NCBI GenBank assembly: GCA_030696545.1 | Contig: JAUYSA010000288.1 | Span: 1-22,464, forward strand | DNA length: 22,464 nucleotides | Origin: Hyphomonadaceae bacterium | GTDB taxonomy: Bacteria; Pseudomonadota; Alphaproteobacteria; Caulobacterales; Hyphomonadaceae | Direction of reading: 5' to 3' | Part shown: piece after piece, positions 15,553 to 22,464 of the stretch | Numbering within the stretch: the first letter of the stretch is position 1 | Layout of the letters: each line of letters starts with the position of its first letter | The notes under the pieces: generated by a model | What the model saw: the letters and a program-made list of their open reading frames with translations, nothing else | Database searches by the model: none | Told to the model about the DNA's origin: nothing | Program-made: the position numbers and the translations under genes

Positions 15553-15568
15553 GATCCACGTGCGCTTG

Positions 15569-16267
15569 CTAGCCTAAGAAATCGGCCAGCAGCTTCGTCA
15601 CGGTTTCGGGCCGTTCGGTCATGCACATGTGGCCAGCGTTCTCCACTTCCTCGAGCTTTGCGCCGGGGATGCTGGCGGCGATCTCGCGGCCTTCGTCTGG
15701 TGAGATGAGGGTGTCGGCCTGGCCGACAACGACGAGGGTGGGGACCTTGATCGTGGCGAGCAGCGGGCGCGAGTCTTCGCGCGAGATGATGGCCTCGATC
15801 TGACGTTCGAAAGCATCGACGCCGAGGTGTTCAGCCATGTCGATGAAGACGTTCAGCAGGGCGTGGTCTTCGTGGCGCGCCGGGTGGACGATCTTGGGCC
15901 ACAGGGATTTTATGATTTCGCGCATGCTGCTGGATTTTTTCGCAGCGGCAACTTGTTCGCGGCGTCCTTTGGAGCGTTCGGGCGTGTCTGCCCTGGCGCT
16001 GGTGCTCATGAGAATGAGGCTGGACACGCGCTCTGGCGCCTGACGGATGATCTCCAGGGCCGCGTAACCGCCCATCGACGTTCCAACGAGCGCGAAGCGA
16101 TCGGGCGTGGCTTTCAGGATCTGGGCGGCGACTTCCTTCATGGTAGGCGCGGACCAGTGGTTGGCCAGCAGGAGCGGGTGGGTTTGTCCGAGCTCTTCGA
16201 TCTGATGCTGATAGATGCGCCCCGTACACATCAGGCCCGGAATGAAGACGATCGGCGTACCGGACAT
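15569..16267 (-). CDS. Alpha/beta hydrolase
   Basis: 232 residues from the ATG at 16267 with AGGAG seven bases upstream. The fold is read from FIPGLMCTG (8-16; HG-like oxyanion region), the nucleophile elbow VGTSMGGYAA (61-70; Ser64), Asp185 in VVVGQADTLISPDEG and His213 in ENAGHMCMTE, a complete catalytic triad in the right order. The protein is short with a small lid. The substrate is unknown; esterases, lactonases and haloperoxidase-like hydrolases share this layout. It is cytoplasmic (no signal peptide) and a single-gene unit. Confidence 0.88.
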   Translation of the reverse strand: MSGTPIVFIPGLMCTGRIYQHQIEELGQTHPLLLANHWSAPTMKEVAAQILKATPDRFALVGTSMGGYAALEIIRQAPERVSSLILMSTSARADTPERSKGRREQVAAAKKSSSMREIIKSLWPKIVHPARHEDHALLNVFIDMAEHLGVDAFERQIEAIISREDSRPLLATIKVPTLVVVGQADTLISPDEGREIAASIPGAKLEEVENAGHMCMTERPETVTKLLADFLG

Positions 16268-16603
16268 GAGTGGCTCCTGCGGGTGGCTATCTGCCTAACT
16301 AGGTTGGTAACGCGGCGCGGCTAGCGCGCAGGCGTGTCATCCGGGCGCTGCGTTCGTCGAGCTACCCACGGAAGTTGTGGCTGATGCGTTCCCACTCTTA
16401 CTAGGTGGGCGCGCGGCCTGCGGGAAGCGTGGCGAGGGCGGGGTGAAGTTCGAAGTCGTCAGCTATGCGTGAGGGCCCGTGAATGGTTAGCCCTGCTGAA
16501 CGGACTGTTCGGAAAAGGTCGCGGGGCTGGGCGTTGCGGGTGAGCGGCGAGGGACCATCTGGAGGGCATGAGAAGCGGCATTGCAGCCGCACGGAGCCTC
16601 CCC
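16268..16603. other. Gene-free stretch upstream of the alpha/beta hydrolase
   Basis: About 335 bases in which no frame with protein-like composition and a ribosome binding site is seen. Frames on the minus strand (ending at 16401 and 16459) have weak starts and Pro/Arg-rich shadow-like sequence. It should hold the hydrolase promoter, but no -35/-10 pair is convincing. Confidence 0.4.
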
Positions 16604-16690
16604 ATGAAAGCCTTCCTTGCCGTTCTTTCTTCACTGATCGCCATCAAGAGTGATGGCGATGCCGGCGCGGTCCTGCTGCGCGAGCGCTAA
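16604..16690 (+). CDS. Possible 28-residue small protein
   Basis: An ATG at 16604 is preceded by ACGGAG with seven bases between, a good ribosome binding site. The frame encodes MKAFLAVLSSLIAI, a hydrophobic start, then KSDGDAGAVLLRER and a TAA stop. It could be a small membrane-associated peptide or leader. A perfect 10-bp hairpin (16637-16660) lies inside it, so the conserved thing may be the RNA structure rather than the peptide. It is convergent with the acyl-CoA ligase gene. No homologue is recognised and the frame is short, hence low confidence. Confidence 0.28.
   Translation: MKAFLAVLSSLIAIKSDGDAGAVLLRER
16637..16660. repeat. Perfect inverted repeat inside the possible small gene
   Basis: ATCGCCATCA, loop AGAG, TGATGGCGAT: a 10-bp stem with no mismatch and a tetraloop, 44 bases before the end of the convergent acyl-CoA ligase gene. 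It could be a terminator-like hairpin for that gene (no U-tract) or an attenuator in the small frame. Confidence 0.55.
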
Positions 16691-16703
16691 AGCCTGATTT
16701 CGA

Positions 16704-18392
16704 TCAGACGCGGGCCGCCAGCCGTTTCGCCGCTTCCGCGCGTAGATCCTTCTTGAGGATCTTGCCCGTGGCGCCGCGCGGCAGCGGTTCGCGCTCGAAG
16801 TGGAAGTAGCGCGGGATCTGGAACTTGCCGAGGCGCGTCGACAGGAAGTCGCGGAGTTCGGCCTCGGTCACGGGGGCGTTGGCGTAGATCGTGGCGCCGA
16901 CCTCCTCGCCGAGGCGTTCGTCGGGCACGCCATAGACGCAGGCTTCGACCACCGCAGGGTGTTCCTGCAGAGCATATTCCACCGCGCCGCAGCCGATGTT
17001 CTCGCCGCCGCGGATCACGAGATCCTTGATGCGGTCGACGATGAAGAGGAAGCCCTCGTCGTCGATGACGGCGACGTCGCCGGTGCGGAACCATTCATTG
17101 TTCACGAACTCGCTGGCATTGGCGTCTGGGCGTTTGTAGTAGCCACGCATGATCGATGCGCCGCGGATCTGGAGCTCGCCGCGCTGGCCGGTCGGCAATT
17201 CATCGCCGGCTTCATCGACGATTCGGACATCAAGCACTGCGGATACGCGGCCAGAGCTTTCCGGCTTGCGGAGATAGTCGCTGCCCACGATGCCGACGCC
17301 GATGGCGTTGGTTTCGGTCATGCCCCAGCCCGTGGCTGGCATGGCCTTCTCAAACACGGCGTCGATGGCGCGGACCTGTTCGGGCGCGCGCGACGCGCCG
17401 CCGCCGCCCACGGTCGACAGTGATGCGAACTTGCGGCCGGTTTCGCGCGAGAACACGACGAGGTCACCTGTGATGGCGGGAGTCGCCGTGAAGTTGGTGA
17501 TGCCTTCCCGCTCGATGATGTCGGCGCCCTTGGCGGCGTCCCACTTGTACATCGAGACAAGGCGGCGCTGGAGGCGGAAGCAGGACAGGGCCACCGAGTG
17601 CAGGCCGGTGACGTGGAAGAGCGGGATGACAAGCAGCGAGGCCGGTTGCGGTGCATCGGCTGGCGGTCGGGCGATCAGTTCGGTGGTGAAGGCGGTGACG
17701 AGATCGAGCTCCCACGACATGAGCGCATGGATAACGTTGCGATGCGTGGAGACGGCGCCTTTCGGGTGGCCCGTCGAGCCAGACGTAAACAGCATGATGG
17801 CGTCATCGTCCGCCAGGACATCGACATTCGGGAGCTCTGATTTCTCCGGTCCCGATATCACGTCAGTGTAGCTGCGTACGTTCGCCGGAAGCGGCTTCGT
17901 GGTGCGGACGCCGATGAGCTGCAGGTTGGCGGGCAGGTTCGGCAGCATGTTTAGGCGGTCGATCCGCTCCTGGTCGATGAAGGCGACCTTGGGTTCGGAC
18001 AGTCCGATGCCGTAGGACATTTCATCGGCGGTCCAGAGCGCGTTAACGGCCACGGTGAGTGCGCCGATCGAGGTGGCGGCCATGAAGGCGATCATCCATT
18101 CGGGATAATTGCGCATGGCGATGGCGACGCGGTCGCCTTTTTTCACGCCGTAGTCGTTGACCAGGGCGTGGGCGAGCGTGCAGGCGCGCCGCCAGGTTTC
18201 GTCGAACGTCAGGCGCTCATCCTCATAGACGAGGAAGGGCTTGTCGCTGCGCGCCTCGGCATAGAGCTGGCCGAGATTTCTGGGCGCGTTCTTGAACGAG
18301 CGGATGCGGCGGCCAATCGCCTCGATCTCGACGATCTCGTGCGGCTGGCCGGGCGCTGTCAGCGCTGCGATGGCTTCTGTTCTCGTGACCAC
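16704..18392 (-). CDS. Class I adenylate-forming enzyme, probable acyl-CoA synthetase
   Basis: 562 residues from a GTG at 18392 with GGAAGGAA six bases upstream. The motifs of the ANL superfamily occur in order: phosphate loop LFTSGSTGHPKGA (201-213), GWGMTET (355-361), WFRTGD (434-439), the hinge DRIKDLVIRGGENIG (453-467) and the catalytic Lys544 in PRGATGKILKKDLR. It should activate a carboxylic acid to an acyl-AMP and then to an acyl-CoA; the acid is not readable. It follows an MDR oxidoreductase gene by 112 bases on the same strand, so the two may share a transcript. A small hairpin CTGAT-CGAA-ATCAG overlaps its stop codon; a strong terminator is lacking. Confidence 0.9.
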   Translation of the reverse strand: MVTRTEAIAALTAPGQPHEIVEIEAIGRRIRSFKNAPRNLGQLYAEARSDKPFLVYEDERLTFDETWRRACTLAHALVNDYGVKKGDRVAIAMRNYPEWMIAFMAATSIGALTVAVNALWTADEMSYGIGLSEPKVAFIDQERIDRLNMLPNLPANLQLIGVRTTKPLPANVRSYTDVISGPEKSELPNVDVLADDDAIMLFTSGSTGHPKGAVSTHRNVIHALMSWELDLVTAFTTELIARPPADAPQPASLLVIPLFHVTGLHSVALSCFRLQRRLVSMYKWDAAKGADIIEREGITNFTATPAITGDLVVFSRETGRKFASLSTVGGGGASRAPEQVRAIDAVFEKAMPATGWGMTETNAIGVGIVGSDYLRKPESSGRVSAVLDVRIVDEAGDELPTGQRGELQIRGASIMRGYYKRPDANASEFVNNEWFRTGDVAVIDDEGFLFIVDRIKDLVIRGGENIGCGAVEYALQEHPAVVEACVYGVPDERLGEEVGATIYANAPVTEAELRDFLSTRLGKFQIPRYFHFEREPLPRGATGKILKKDLRAEAAKRLAARV

Positions 18393-18504
18393 GCGTATTC
18401 CTTCCCGATATTCGGGCTTCCGTTCTTCTGACGGATAGCCGACCGTTTTCCGTAACGGCGCCTGTGTAACATACCCGTTCTTCGAGGAAAGTGGGCGGCT
18501 CCGG

Positions 18505-19632
18505 CTAGAGGCTCGGATTGATGAGGTATTTTTCGCCCGTCGCCTTGCGGTTGTAGGCTTTCATCGTTTCCAGATCGAGCGCTTCGCGGAGGGAGATCGT
18601 GTTCGTGTAGTGGCTCGCGAAGGTGGTTTTCAGTTCAGCCGCGACACGCTCGCGCATCTTCTGGCCCTCGGCGGGGCCGACCTTTTGCAGGAACGGCGTC
18701 AGCAGGAAGCCGCCCACGCCCCAAGCCATGCCGTAGGCTGCGCCGAGGATGGTCGGCTCGAGGCTGAGGCGGCCATAGATATAGACCTGCTTGTGCGTGG
18801 ACGAGCCGTAGCGGCTGTAGGCGCCGGGGCGCGAGTTCAGCGAGATTTCCATCGCAGCAAGGATCTGGCCGGCCAGCTTGCCGCCGCCGATGGCGTCGAA
18901 GGCCAGCGTCGCGCCGGTGGCGGTCAGTGCGGCGATCAGGTCTTCCATAAAGGTCGGCTTGGATGAATCGACGATGTGCTTGGCGCCGATGTCCTTGAGG
19001 ATCTTCGCCTGCTCGTCGCTGCGAACGATGTTCACAAGCTGGACACCGTCGGCGATGCAGATCTTGTTGAGCATCTGGCCGAGGTTGGATGCCGCGGCCG
19101 TGTGGACGAGCGCGGTGTGGCCTTCGAGCTGCATGGTCTTGACCATGGCGAGCGCGGTGAGCGGGTTCACGAAGCATGAGGCGCCGTCAGCAGCCGTTGC
19201 GCCAGCGGGAAGCGGCAGGGCGGCCTTAGCTTTCACGGTGCGGTAGGTAGCGTACATTTCGCCGCCGAGGATGGCGACGGTCTTGCCCATCAGCGCCTGC
19301 GCTTCGGGCGAGGAGCCGGCGGCGACGACAACGCCAGCGCCTTCATTGCCGACCGGCATGGATTCATCCAGGCGGGCAGCCATGGCGCGCAGAGCAACTT
19401 CCGGGACCTTCGCTGTGACGACCGGGAGCTCCTTCGAGCCAGAGACCACGGCGGTCGAGAGATCGGCGGGGCCGATCAGCAGGCCGAGGTCGGACGGGTT
19501 GATCGGTGAGCCCTCGATGCGGACCACGATTTCGTCCGGGGCTGGATCCGCCACCTGAACCTTGGCCAGCGACAATTCCAGTTCGCCGCTTTTCTTCATC
19601 AGCGAACGAAGTTGAAGGCCTTCAAGCGCCAT
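18505..19632 (-). CDS. Zinc-independent medium-chain dehydrogenase/reductase (quinone oxidoreductase-like)
   Basis: 375 residues from the ATG at 19632 with GGGAG close upstream. The GroES-like N-terminal half has SPINPSDLGLL (42-52) and VGNEGAGVVVAAG (94-106), the MDR signature without zinc ligands. The nucleotide-binding half has LVHTAAASNLGQML (175-188), a variant of the dinucleotide loop, and LAFDAIGGG. Such enzymes reduce quinones or enoyl compounds with NADPH. An insertion of about 25 residues (about 56-80) separates the NPSD motif from the NEGAG motif; it is longer than in typical quinone reductases. The substrate is unknown. The gene precedes the acyl-CoA ligase on the same strand. Confidence 0.86.
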   Translation of the reverse strand: MALEGLQLRSLMKKSGELELSLAKVQVADPAPDEIVVRIEGSPINPSDLGLLIGPADLSTAVVSGSKELPVVTAKVPEVALRAMAARLDESMPVGNEGAGVVVAAGSSPEAQALMGKTVAILGGEMYATYRTVKAKAALPLPAGATAADGASCFVNPLTALAMVKTMQLEGHTALVHTAAASNLGQMLNKICIADGVQLVNIVRSDEQAKILKDIGAKHIVDSSKPTFMEDLIAALTATGATLAFDAIGGGKLAGQILAAMEISLNSRPGAYSRYGSSTHKQVYIYGRLSLEPTILGAAYGMAWGVGGFLLTPFLQKVGPAEGQKMRERVAAELKTTFASHYTNTISLREALDLETMKAYNRKATGEKYLINPSL

Positions 19633-19718
19633 GGGTAGCTCCCTCGTGTAATATCTGTTTCCGCATCCCTAGCATGAAGCTGGGTGGGGGCCAGACTGAC
19701 GTGAGGTGAAATGACGAA

Positions 19719-21113
19719 TTAGACCAGCGCGCGGATCGCCTTCTTGCGCCAGACCAGCATGTAGAATGATCCCTGCAGCACGAACATGGCGCAGAAGGCC
19801 GACGGATAGGCCCACCAAACGCCCGATATGCCGATTTCGCGGGACAGGTACATCGCGACGGGCACTTCCACAGCCACGATCGAGAAAATCGCGATTGCGG
19901 TGGGCGCCAGAACCGTGCCGGACGAGCGCATCATGCTGGAGAAGACCACCGCCATCCCGAACATCACCGTACTCCAGAGCACGATGTGCAGGAGGTATTG
20001 GGTGAGTTCGATTACGGGCGGGTCAGTGATGAACATCGCCACGATCGGGCCGGACAACAGATAGACGGCCAATACGCCGCCGCCCGTGATGATTGCGTTG
20101 AGCAACAGGGCAGTCCGTGTGATCGCGCCGAGCTGGTGGGAGCGGCCAGCGCCGATGGCTTGCGCGCCGAGGATCGAGGCCGCGATTCCTATCGACATGG
20201 CAGGGAACTGTACGTAGGCGAGGATCTGGTTGATCGCGCCGTAGGCAGCGGTGGCGTTGGAGCCATAGCCGTTGGCCATGCCGAGCAGGGCGAGTTCGGC
20301 GATCGCCATGATTACCATCTGGATGCCGGTGGGTACGCCGAGGCGGAGAACGAGCCCCAGTACTTTCGGATCAAGCCTGACGCGGCTGAGGAGGGCGGAA
20401 GTTGGTGCGAGCGGATGTTTCTTCCGCAGCAGATACCAACCGAGCCAGATCAGCGCGAACACCATCGAAACGAGCGAGGCGACCGCTGCACTGGCGACGC
20501 CAAGTTGCGGGAGACCGAACCATCCTTCGATCAGGGCGGGCGTTACGATCAGCCCGATGAAGGTCGAGAAGGCAAGCGTCCACAACGGCGTAACGCTATC
20601 GCCAACGCCACGCAGCATCGATGTGAACAAGATGAAGATGAAGAAGGCCGGCATCGTGATCATCATGATGCGGGCGTATTTCACCGCTTCATCGACAATG
20701 TCGGCGGGTGTCTGCAGCCAGTGCATCAGCTCGGACGCGTAGATGCCGCCGAAGACCGCGACGATGACGCCAAAGATCAGTGACAGCGCCATGGTCGCGC
20801 CGGCGATGGCGCGCACGCGCTCATGGTCGCCTTTTCCGTAAGCCTGGCCGATCAGGATCGACGCACCCGCACCCAGGCCCATTACGAAAGCGATGAAGAA
20901 GAACATCACGGGGAAGAAGACCGTAGCGGCGGCCAGCGCCTCGACGCCGATCATGTGCCCTAGGAAGACGTTGTTGATCGTGCCCGACAGCGATTGCAGC
21001 ACGTTGGCCAACATCATTGGCGTCAGGAACACAAGGAAGGTGCGCCACAGCGGCTTTGCCGGTTTGGTTGACGCTTGCAGTGGCGCCTTGGCGGTCTCGA
21101 TCGTCTCGGTCAC
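19719..21113 (-). CDS. MATE family efflux transporter
   Basis: 464 residues from a GTG at 21113. About 12 membrane segments in two similar halves are readable. SLSGTINNVFLGHMIGVEALAA near residues 42-63 and the later GVPTGIQMVIMAIAELALLGMANGYG are the paired MATE helices 1-2 and 7-8; AGASILIGQAYGKGD (82-96) and ASILGAQAIGAGR are the matching 'G-Q-x-x-G' loops of each half. These transporters export cationic drugs, toxins or metabolites against Na+ or H+. The start is only 12 bases after the DUF2239 stop and has no good ribosome binding site of its own, which points to translational coupling and a common promoter at 21755-21809. The substrate cannot be read. Confidence 0.92.
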   Translation of the reverse strand: MTETIETAKAPLQASTKPAKPLWRTFLVFLTPMMLANVLQSLSGTINNVFLGHMIGVEALAAATVFFPVMFFFIAFVMGLGAGASILIGQAYGKGDHERVRAIAGATMALSLIFGVIVAVFGGIYASELMHWLQTPADIVDEAVKYARIMMITMPAFFIFILFTSMLRGVGDSVTPLWTLAFSTFIGLIVTPALIEGWFGLPQLGVASAAVASLVSMVFALIWLGWYLLRKKHPLAPTSALLSRVRLDPKVLGLVLRLGVPTGIQMVIMAIAELALLGMANGYGSNATAAYGAINQILAYVQFPAMSIGIAASILGAQAIGAGRSHQLGAITRTALLLNAIITGGGVLAVYLLSGPIVAMFITDPPVIELTQYLLHIVLWSTVMFGMAVVFSSMMRSSGTVLAPTAIAIFSIVAVEVPVAMYLSREIGISGVWWAYPSAFCAMFVLQGSFYMLVWRKKAIRALV

Positions 21114-21125
21114 GGACGGGTCCGA

Positions 21126-21737
21126 TCAGATCTTGCGGGAGGAAAAGGCGGCGGAGGCGAGATAGCGGGCGTGGTCGCGAACGTCGATCGGCCAGGACTC
21201 GGTGAGATCCTGGAAGCGAACGGCGTCGCCAGCGAACAGTGCGCGGTTGGCTTCCTCGTAGTTGCGCCAGTCCCCAGCGATGGCGGAGAGGAAGCGATAA
21301 GCCGCTTCCTGTCGTGCGCGCAAGGTGTCGCTTTGGCCGCGCGTCTTGCGTGCTTCTTCCACAAGTTTGCGCAAGGCGACGGATGCGCCGCCGGGTTGTG
21401 CATTGAGCCAATCCCAGTGGCGGGGGAGGAGCGTCACCTCGCGCGGGACGACACCCAATTTGGGTCGCCCCGGTCCGCGTGGGCCGGCTGGCGAGACGTC
21501 TTCAGGTGCCGACGACACCGCGGTGGGAGAGGCGGCGGCAAAGCGCGCGCGGAAATCCTTCTCCGATCCGCTGAGGTCGAGATGAAGCGTCTTTCCTGTC
21601 GAGTAGTCGAACACCTGGACGTTTTCATGCGTGGGTTTTGCCACGCGCTTTCGCACGGCCATGGCGACATCGATCAGGGCGCCGGCCGATATGCGCTTGT
21701 CGCCCTCGAAAGCGATGGCGACGGGTATTGGGGTCAT
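21126..21737 (-). CDS. DUF2239 family protein, possible DNA-binding regulator
   Basis: 203 residues from the ATG at 21737 (GGGAGG about ten bases upstream). The N-terminal part (1-66) looks beta-rich: VAIAFEGDKRISAGALIDVA and VFDYSTGKTLHLDLSGS. A Pro/Ala linker holds PRGPGRPK (86-93), like an AT-hook core, then VVPREVTLLPRHWDWLNAQP and GGASVALRKLVEEARK (97-131), the most recognisable DUF2239 block. The strand-helix-helix pattern here (REVTLLP, then HWDWLNAQ, then ASVALRKLVEEA) resembles a ribbon-helix-helix. The C-terminal helical part has FLSAIAGDWRNYEEANRALFAGD. The function is formally unknown; autoregulation from the twin sites just upstream is an inference. First gene of an operon with a MATE exporter. 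Confidence 0.85.
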   Translation of the reverse strand: MTPIPVAIAFEGDKRISAGALIDVAMAVRKRVAKPTHENVQVFDYSTGKTLHLDLSGSEKDFRARFAAASPTAVSSAPEDVSPAGPRGPGRPKLGVVPREVTLLPRHWDWLNAQPGGASVALRKLVEEARKTRGQSDTLRARQEAAYRFLSAIAGDWRNYEEANRALFAGDAVRFQDLTESWPIDVRDHARYLASAAFSSRKI

Positions 21738-21754
21738 GAGGTCGGCCTCCCGGA

Positions 21755-21809
21755 TTGGAGTATATATCACCCGGGTAAAACCCAGTGTCAATTATATCCG
21801 GGTGAAATA
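21755..21809 (-). promoter_or_regulatory. Promoter of the DUF2239-MATE operon with two inverted operator-like sites
   Basis: On the minus strand TTGACA (21791-21786), a 17-base spacer and GATATA (21768-21763) make a near-consensus promoter, with the start codon at 21737. TATATCACCCGG (21763-21774) and CCGGGTGAAATA (21798-21809) are inverted copies with 11 of 12 positions equal. The first, within the palindrome ACCCGGGT (21769-21776), lies between -35 and -10; the second lies just upstream of -35. This is the layout of a repressed promoter. The regulator is not known. Confidence 0.7.
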
Positions 21810-21856
21810 GCGCTGCTTAGCAGCGCCTGGCCCGTTCTGCGAGTATAGCGCTCAGC

Positions 21857-21885
21857 TTGACCCCAGTGGGCCCTGCGCTGACATT
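21857..21885 (+). promoter_or_regulatory. Weak promoter candidate for the MBL-fold lipoprotein gene
   Basis: TTGACC (21857-21862) and GACATT (21880-21885) are 17 bases apart and about 30 bases before the ATG. The -35 is good and the -10 is poor. A small hairpin CGCTGC-TTA-GCAGCG (21811-21825) lies upstream of it. Confidence 0.3.
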
Positions 21886-21913
21886 GCGTGCGAATCCGCG
21901 AGGAGAGGCGGCG

Positions 21914-22464
21914 ATGAAGCGTTTGGTGATTGGGCTCGCGGTACTCGCGCTGGTTGCGTGTGAAGAGAATGTGCGCGTGCAGGCGACTGTTGTGCCGGAA
22001 CTGACCAAGCCGGTCGCTGCGGTGAAGCTGTTTGCGCTCGACTGCGGGCGGTTCCACGTCAAGGACGCGGCGATGTTCTCGGATGAGAAGGTCTATGACG
22101 GCCAGGCGCGGGATCTTGTCGATCCCTGCTATCTGATCCGCCATCCGCAGGGCGATCTGGTGTGGGATGCTGGCGTGCCGCCGGCCCTTGCCGCCGCGCC
22201 TGCGGAAAAGGGGGCCTCGGAGACGACGACCCTGGACGAGACGCTTGAGCAGCAGCTCGCAGAGCTGGGTGTGGCGCCGGCCGACATCGACTATTTCTCG
22301 ATCTCGCACAGCCACTATGATCACGTCGGCAACGCGGCACTGTTCTCTGGCGCGACATGGATCGTCGACAAGGATGAGCGCGACTGGATGTTCCGTGAGG
22401 ACGCACGCAAGGAGCCGAGTTTCGCGGATTATGCCGCGCTGGAGTCAGCGAAGACCACGCTGAT
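21914..22464 (+). CDS. Lipoprotein-type metallo-beta-lactamase-fold hydrolase, N-acyl homoserine lactonase-like (3' end outside window)
   Basis: The first 183 residues are present, with AGGAG eight bases before the ATG. MKRLVIGLAVLALVAC is a lipoprotein signal (Cys16). The mature part begins with a beta-strand region KLFALDCGRFHVKDAAMFSD and LVDPCYLIRHPQGDLVWDAG, which match the AHL-lactonase subgroup of the fold, and then SHSHYDHVGN (131-140) with the metal ligands His132, His134, Asp136 and His137. The second half of the metal site lies beyond the window edge. These enzymes open lactone rings of quorum-sensing signals or hydrolyse related esters; a periplasmic or outer-membrane site is expected. 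It is divergent from the DUF2239-MATE operon with the twin operator between them. Confidence 0.82.
   Translation, partial: MKRLVIGLAVLALVACEENVRVQATVVPELTKPVAAVKLFALDCGRFHVKDAAMFSDEKVYDGQARDLVDPCYLIRHPQGDLVWDAGVPPALAAAPAEKGASETTTLDETLEQQLAELGVAPADIDYFSISHSHYDHVGNAALFSGATWIVDKDERDWMFREDARKEPSFADYAALESAKTTL

Noticed and set aside
16401..16634. 77-codon frame on the minus strand
   Set aside because: GTG start without a ribosome binding site, Pro/Arg-rich sequence without a motif; more likely non-coding.

Overview
The window reads as a stretch of chromosome from a high-GC alphaproteobacterium, most likely of the Hyphomonadaceae/Caulobacterales kind. This placement is an inference. It rests on frequent GTG starts, a magnesium-type HemB, small alphaproteobacterial-style proteins, isobutyryl-CoA (valine) catabolism genes, and long palindromic intergenic repeats. 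Gene density is high and no insertion sequence, phage gene or CRISPR array is visible. Most content is housekeeping or peripheral metabolism.

Layout. 1-4.5 kb: a partial unknown gene running off the left edge, a 133-bp palindromic repeat, an ATP-grasp ligase of the RimK/RLAN type coupled to a GNAT acetyltransferase by a GTGA overlap, a VanZ-like membrane protein, a small unknown protein, and hemB. 4.5-7.6 kb: a 40-residue lipoprotein gene, then selD and mnmH/selU in divergent orientation (selenophosphate synthesis and tRNA 2-selenouridine formation), then a second GNAT. 7.7-10.7 kb: a plus-strand cluster for the valine pathway (isobutyryl-CoA dehydrogenase-like enzyme and 3-hydroxyisobutyryl-CoA hydrolase) with a lipoprotein and a small protein between them. 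10.9-12.5 kb: an MFS transporter with a clear rho-independent terminator. 12.7 kb: tRNA-Val(CAC). 13.1-15.5 kb: a conserved-looking 79-residue protein, gph-like phosphatase and divergent glmU. 15.6-19.6 kb: an alpha/beta hydrolase, a class I acyl-CoA ligase and an MDR oxidoreductase. 19.7-22.5 kb: a DUF2239-MATE operon, divergent from a lipoprotein-type metallo-beta-lactamase-fold lactonase that runs off the right edge.

The most interesting regulatory signal is at 21755-21809. Two near-identical TCACCCGG sites in inverted orientation overlap a strong promoter for the DUF2239-MATE pair. The DUF2239 protein itself carries a GRP (AT-hook-like) motif followed by a stretch resembling a ribbon-helix-helix fold, so it may be its own repressor. 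Other points worth a look are a hairpin that partly covers the hemB ribosome binding site, three different palindromic repeat types of which two sit only between convergent genes, and the ATP-grasp/GNAT pair lacking the peptidase domain often associated with it.

All functional calls come from reading motifs by eye; no database search was run.
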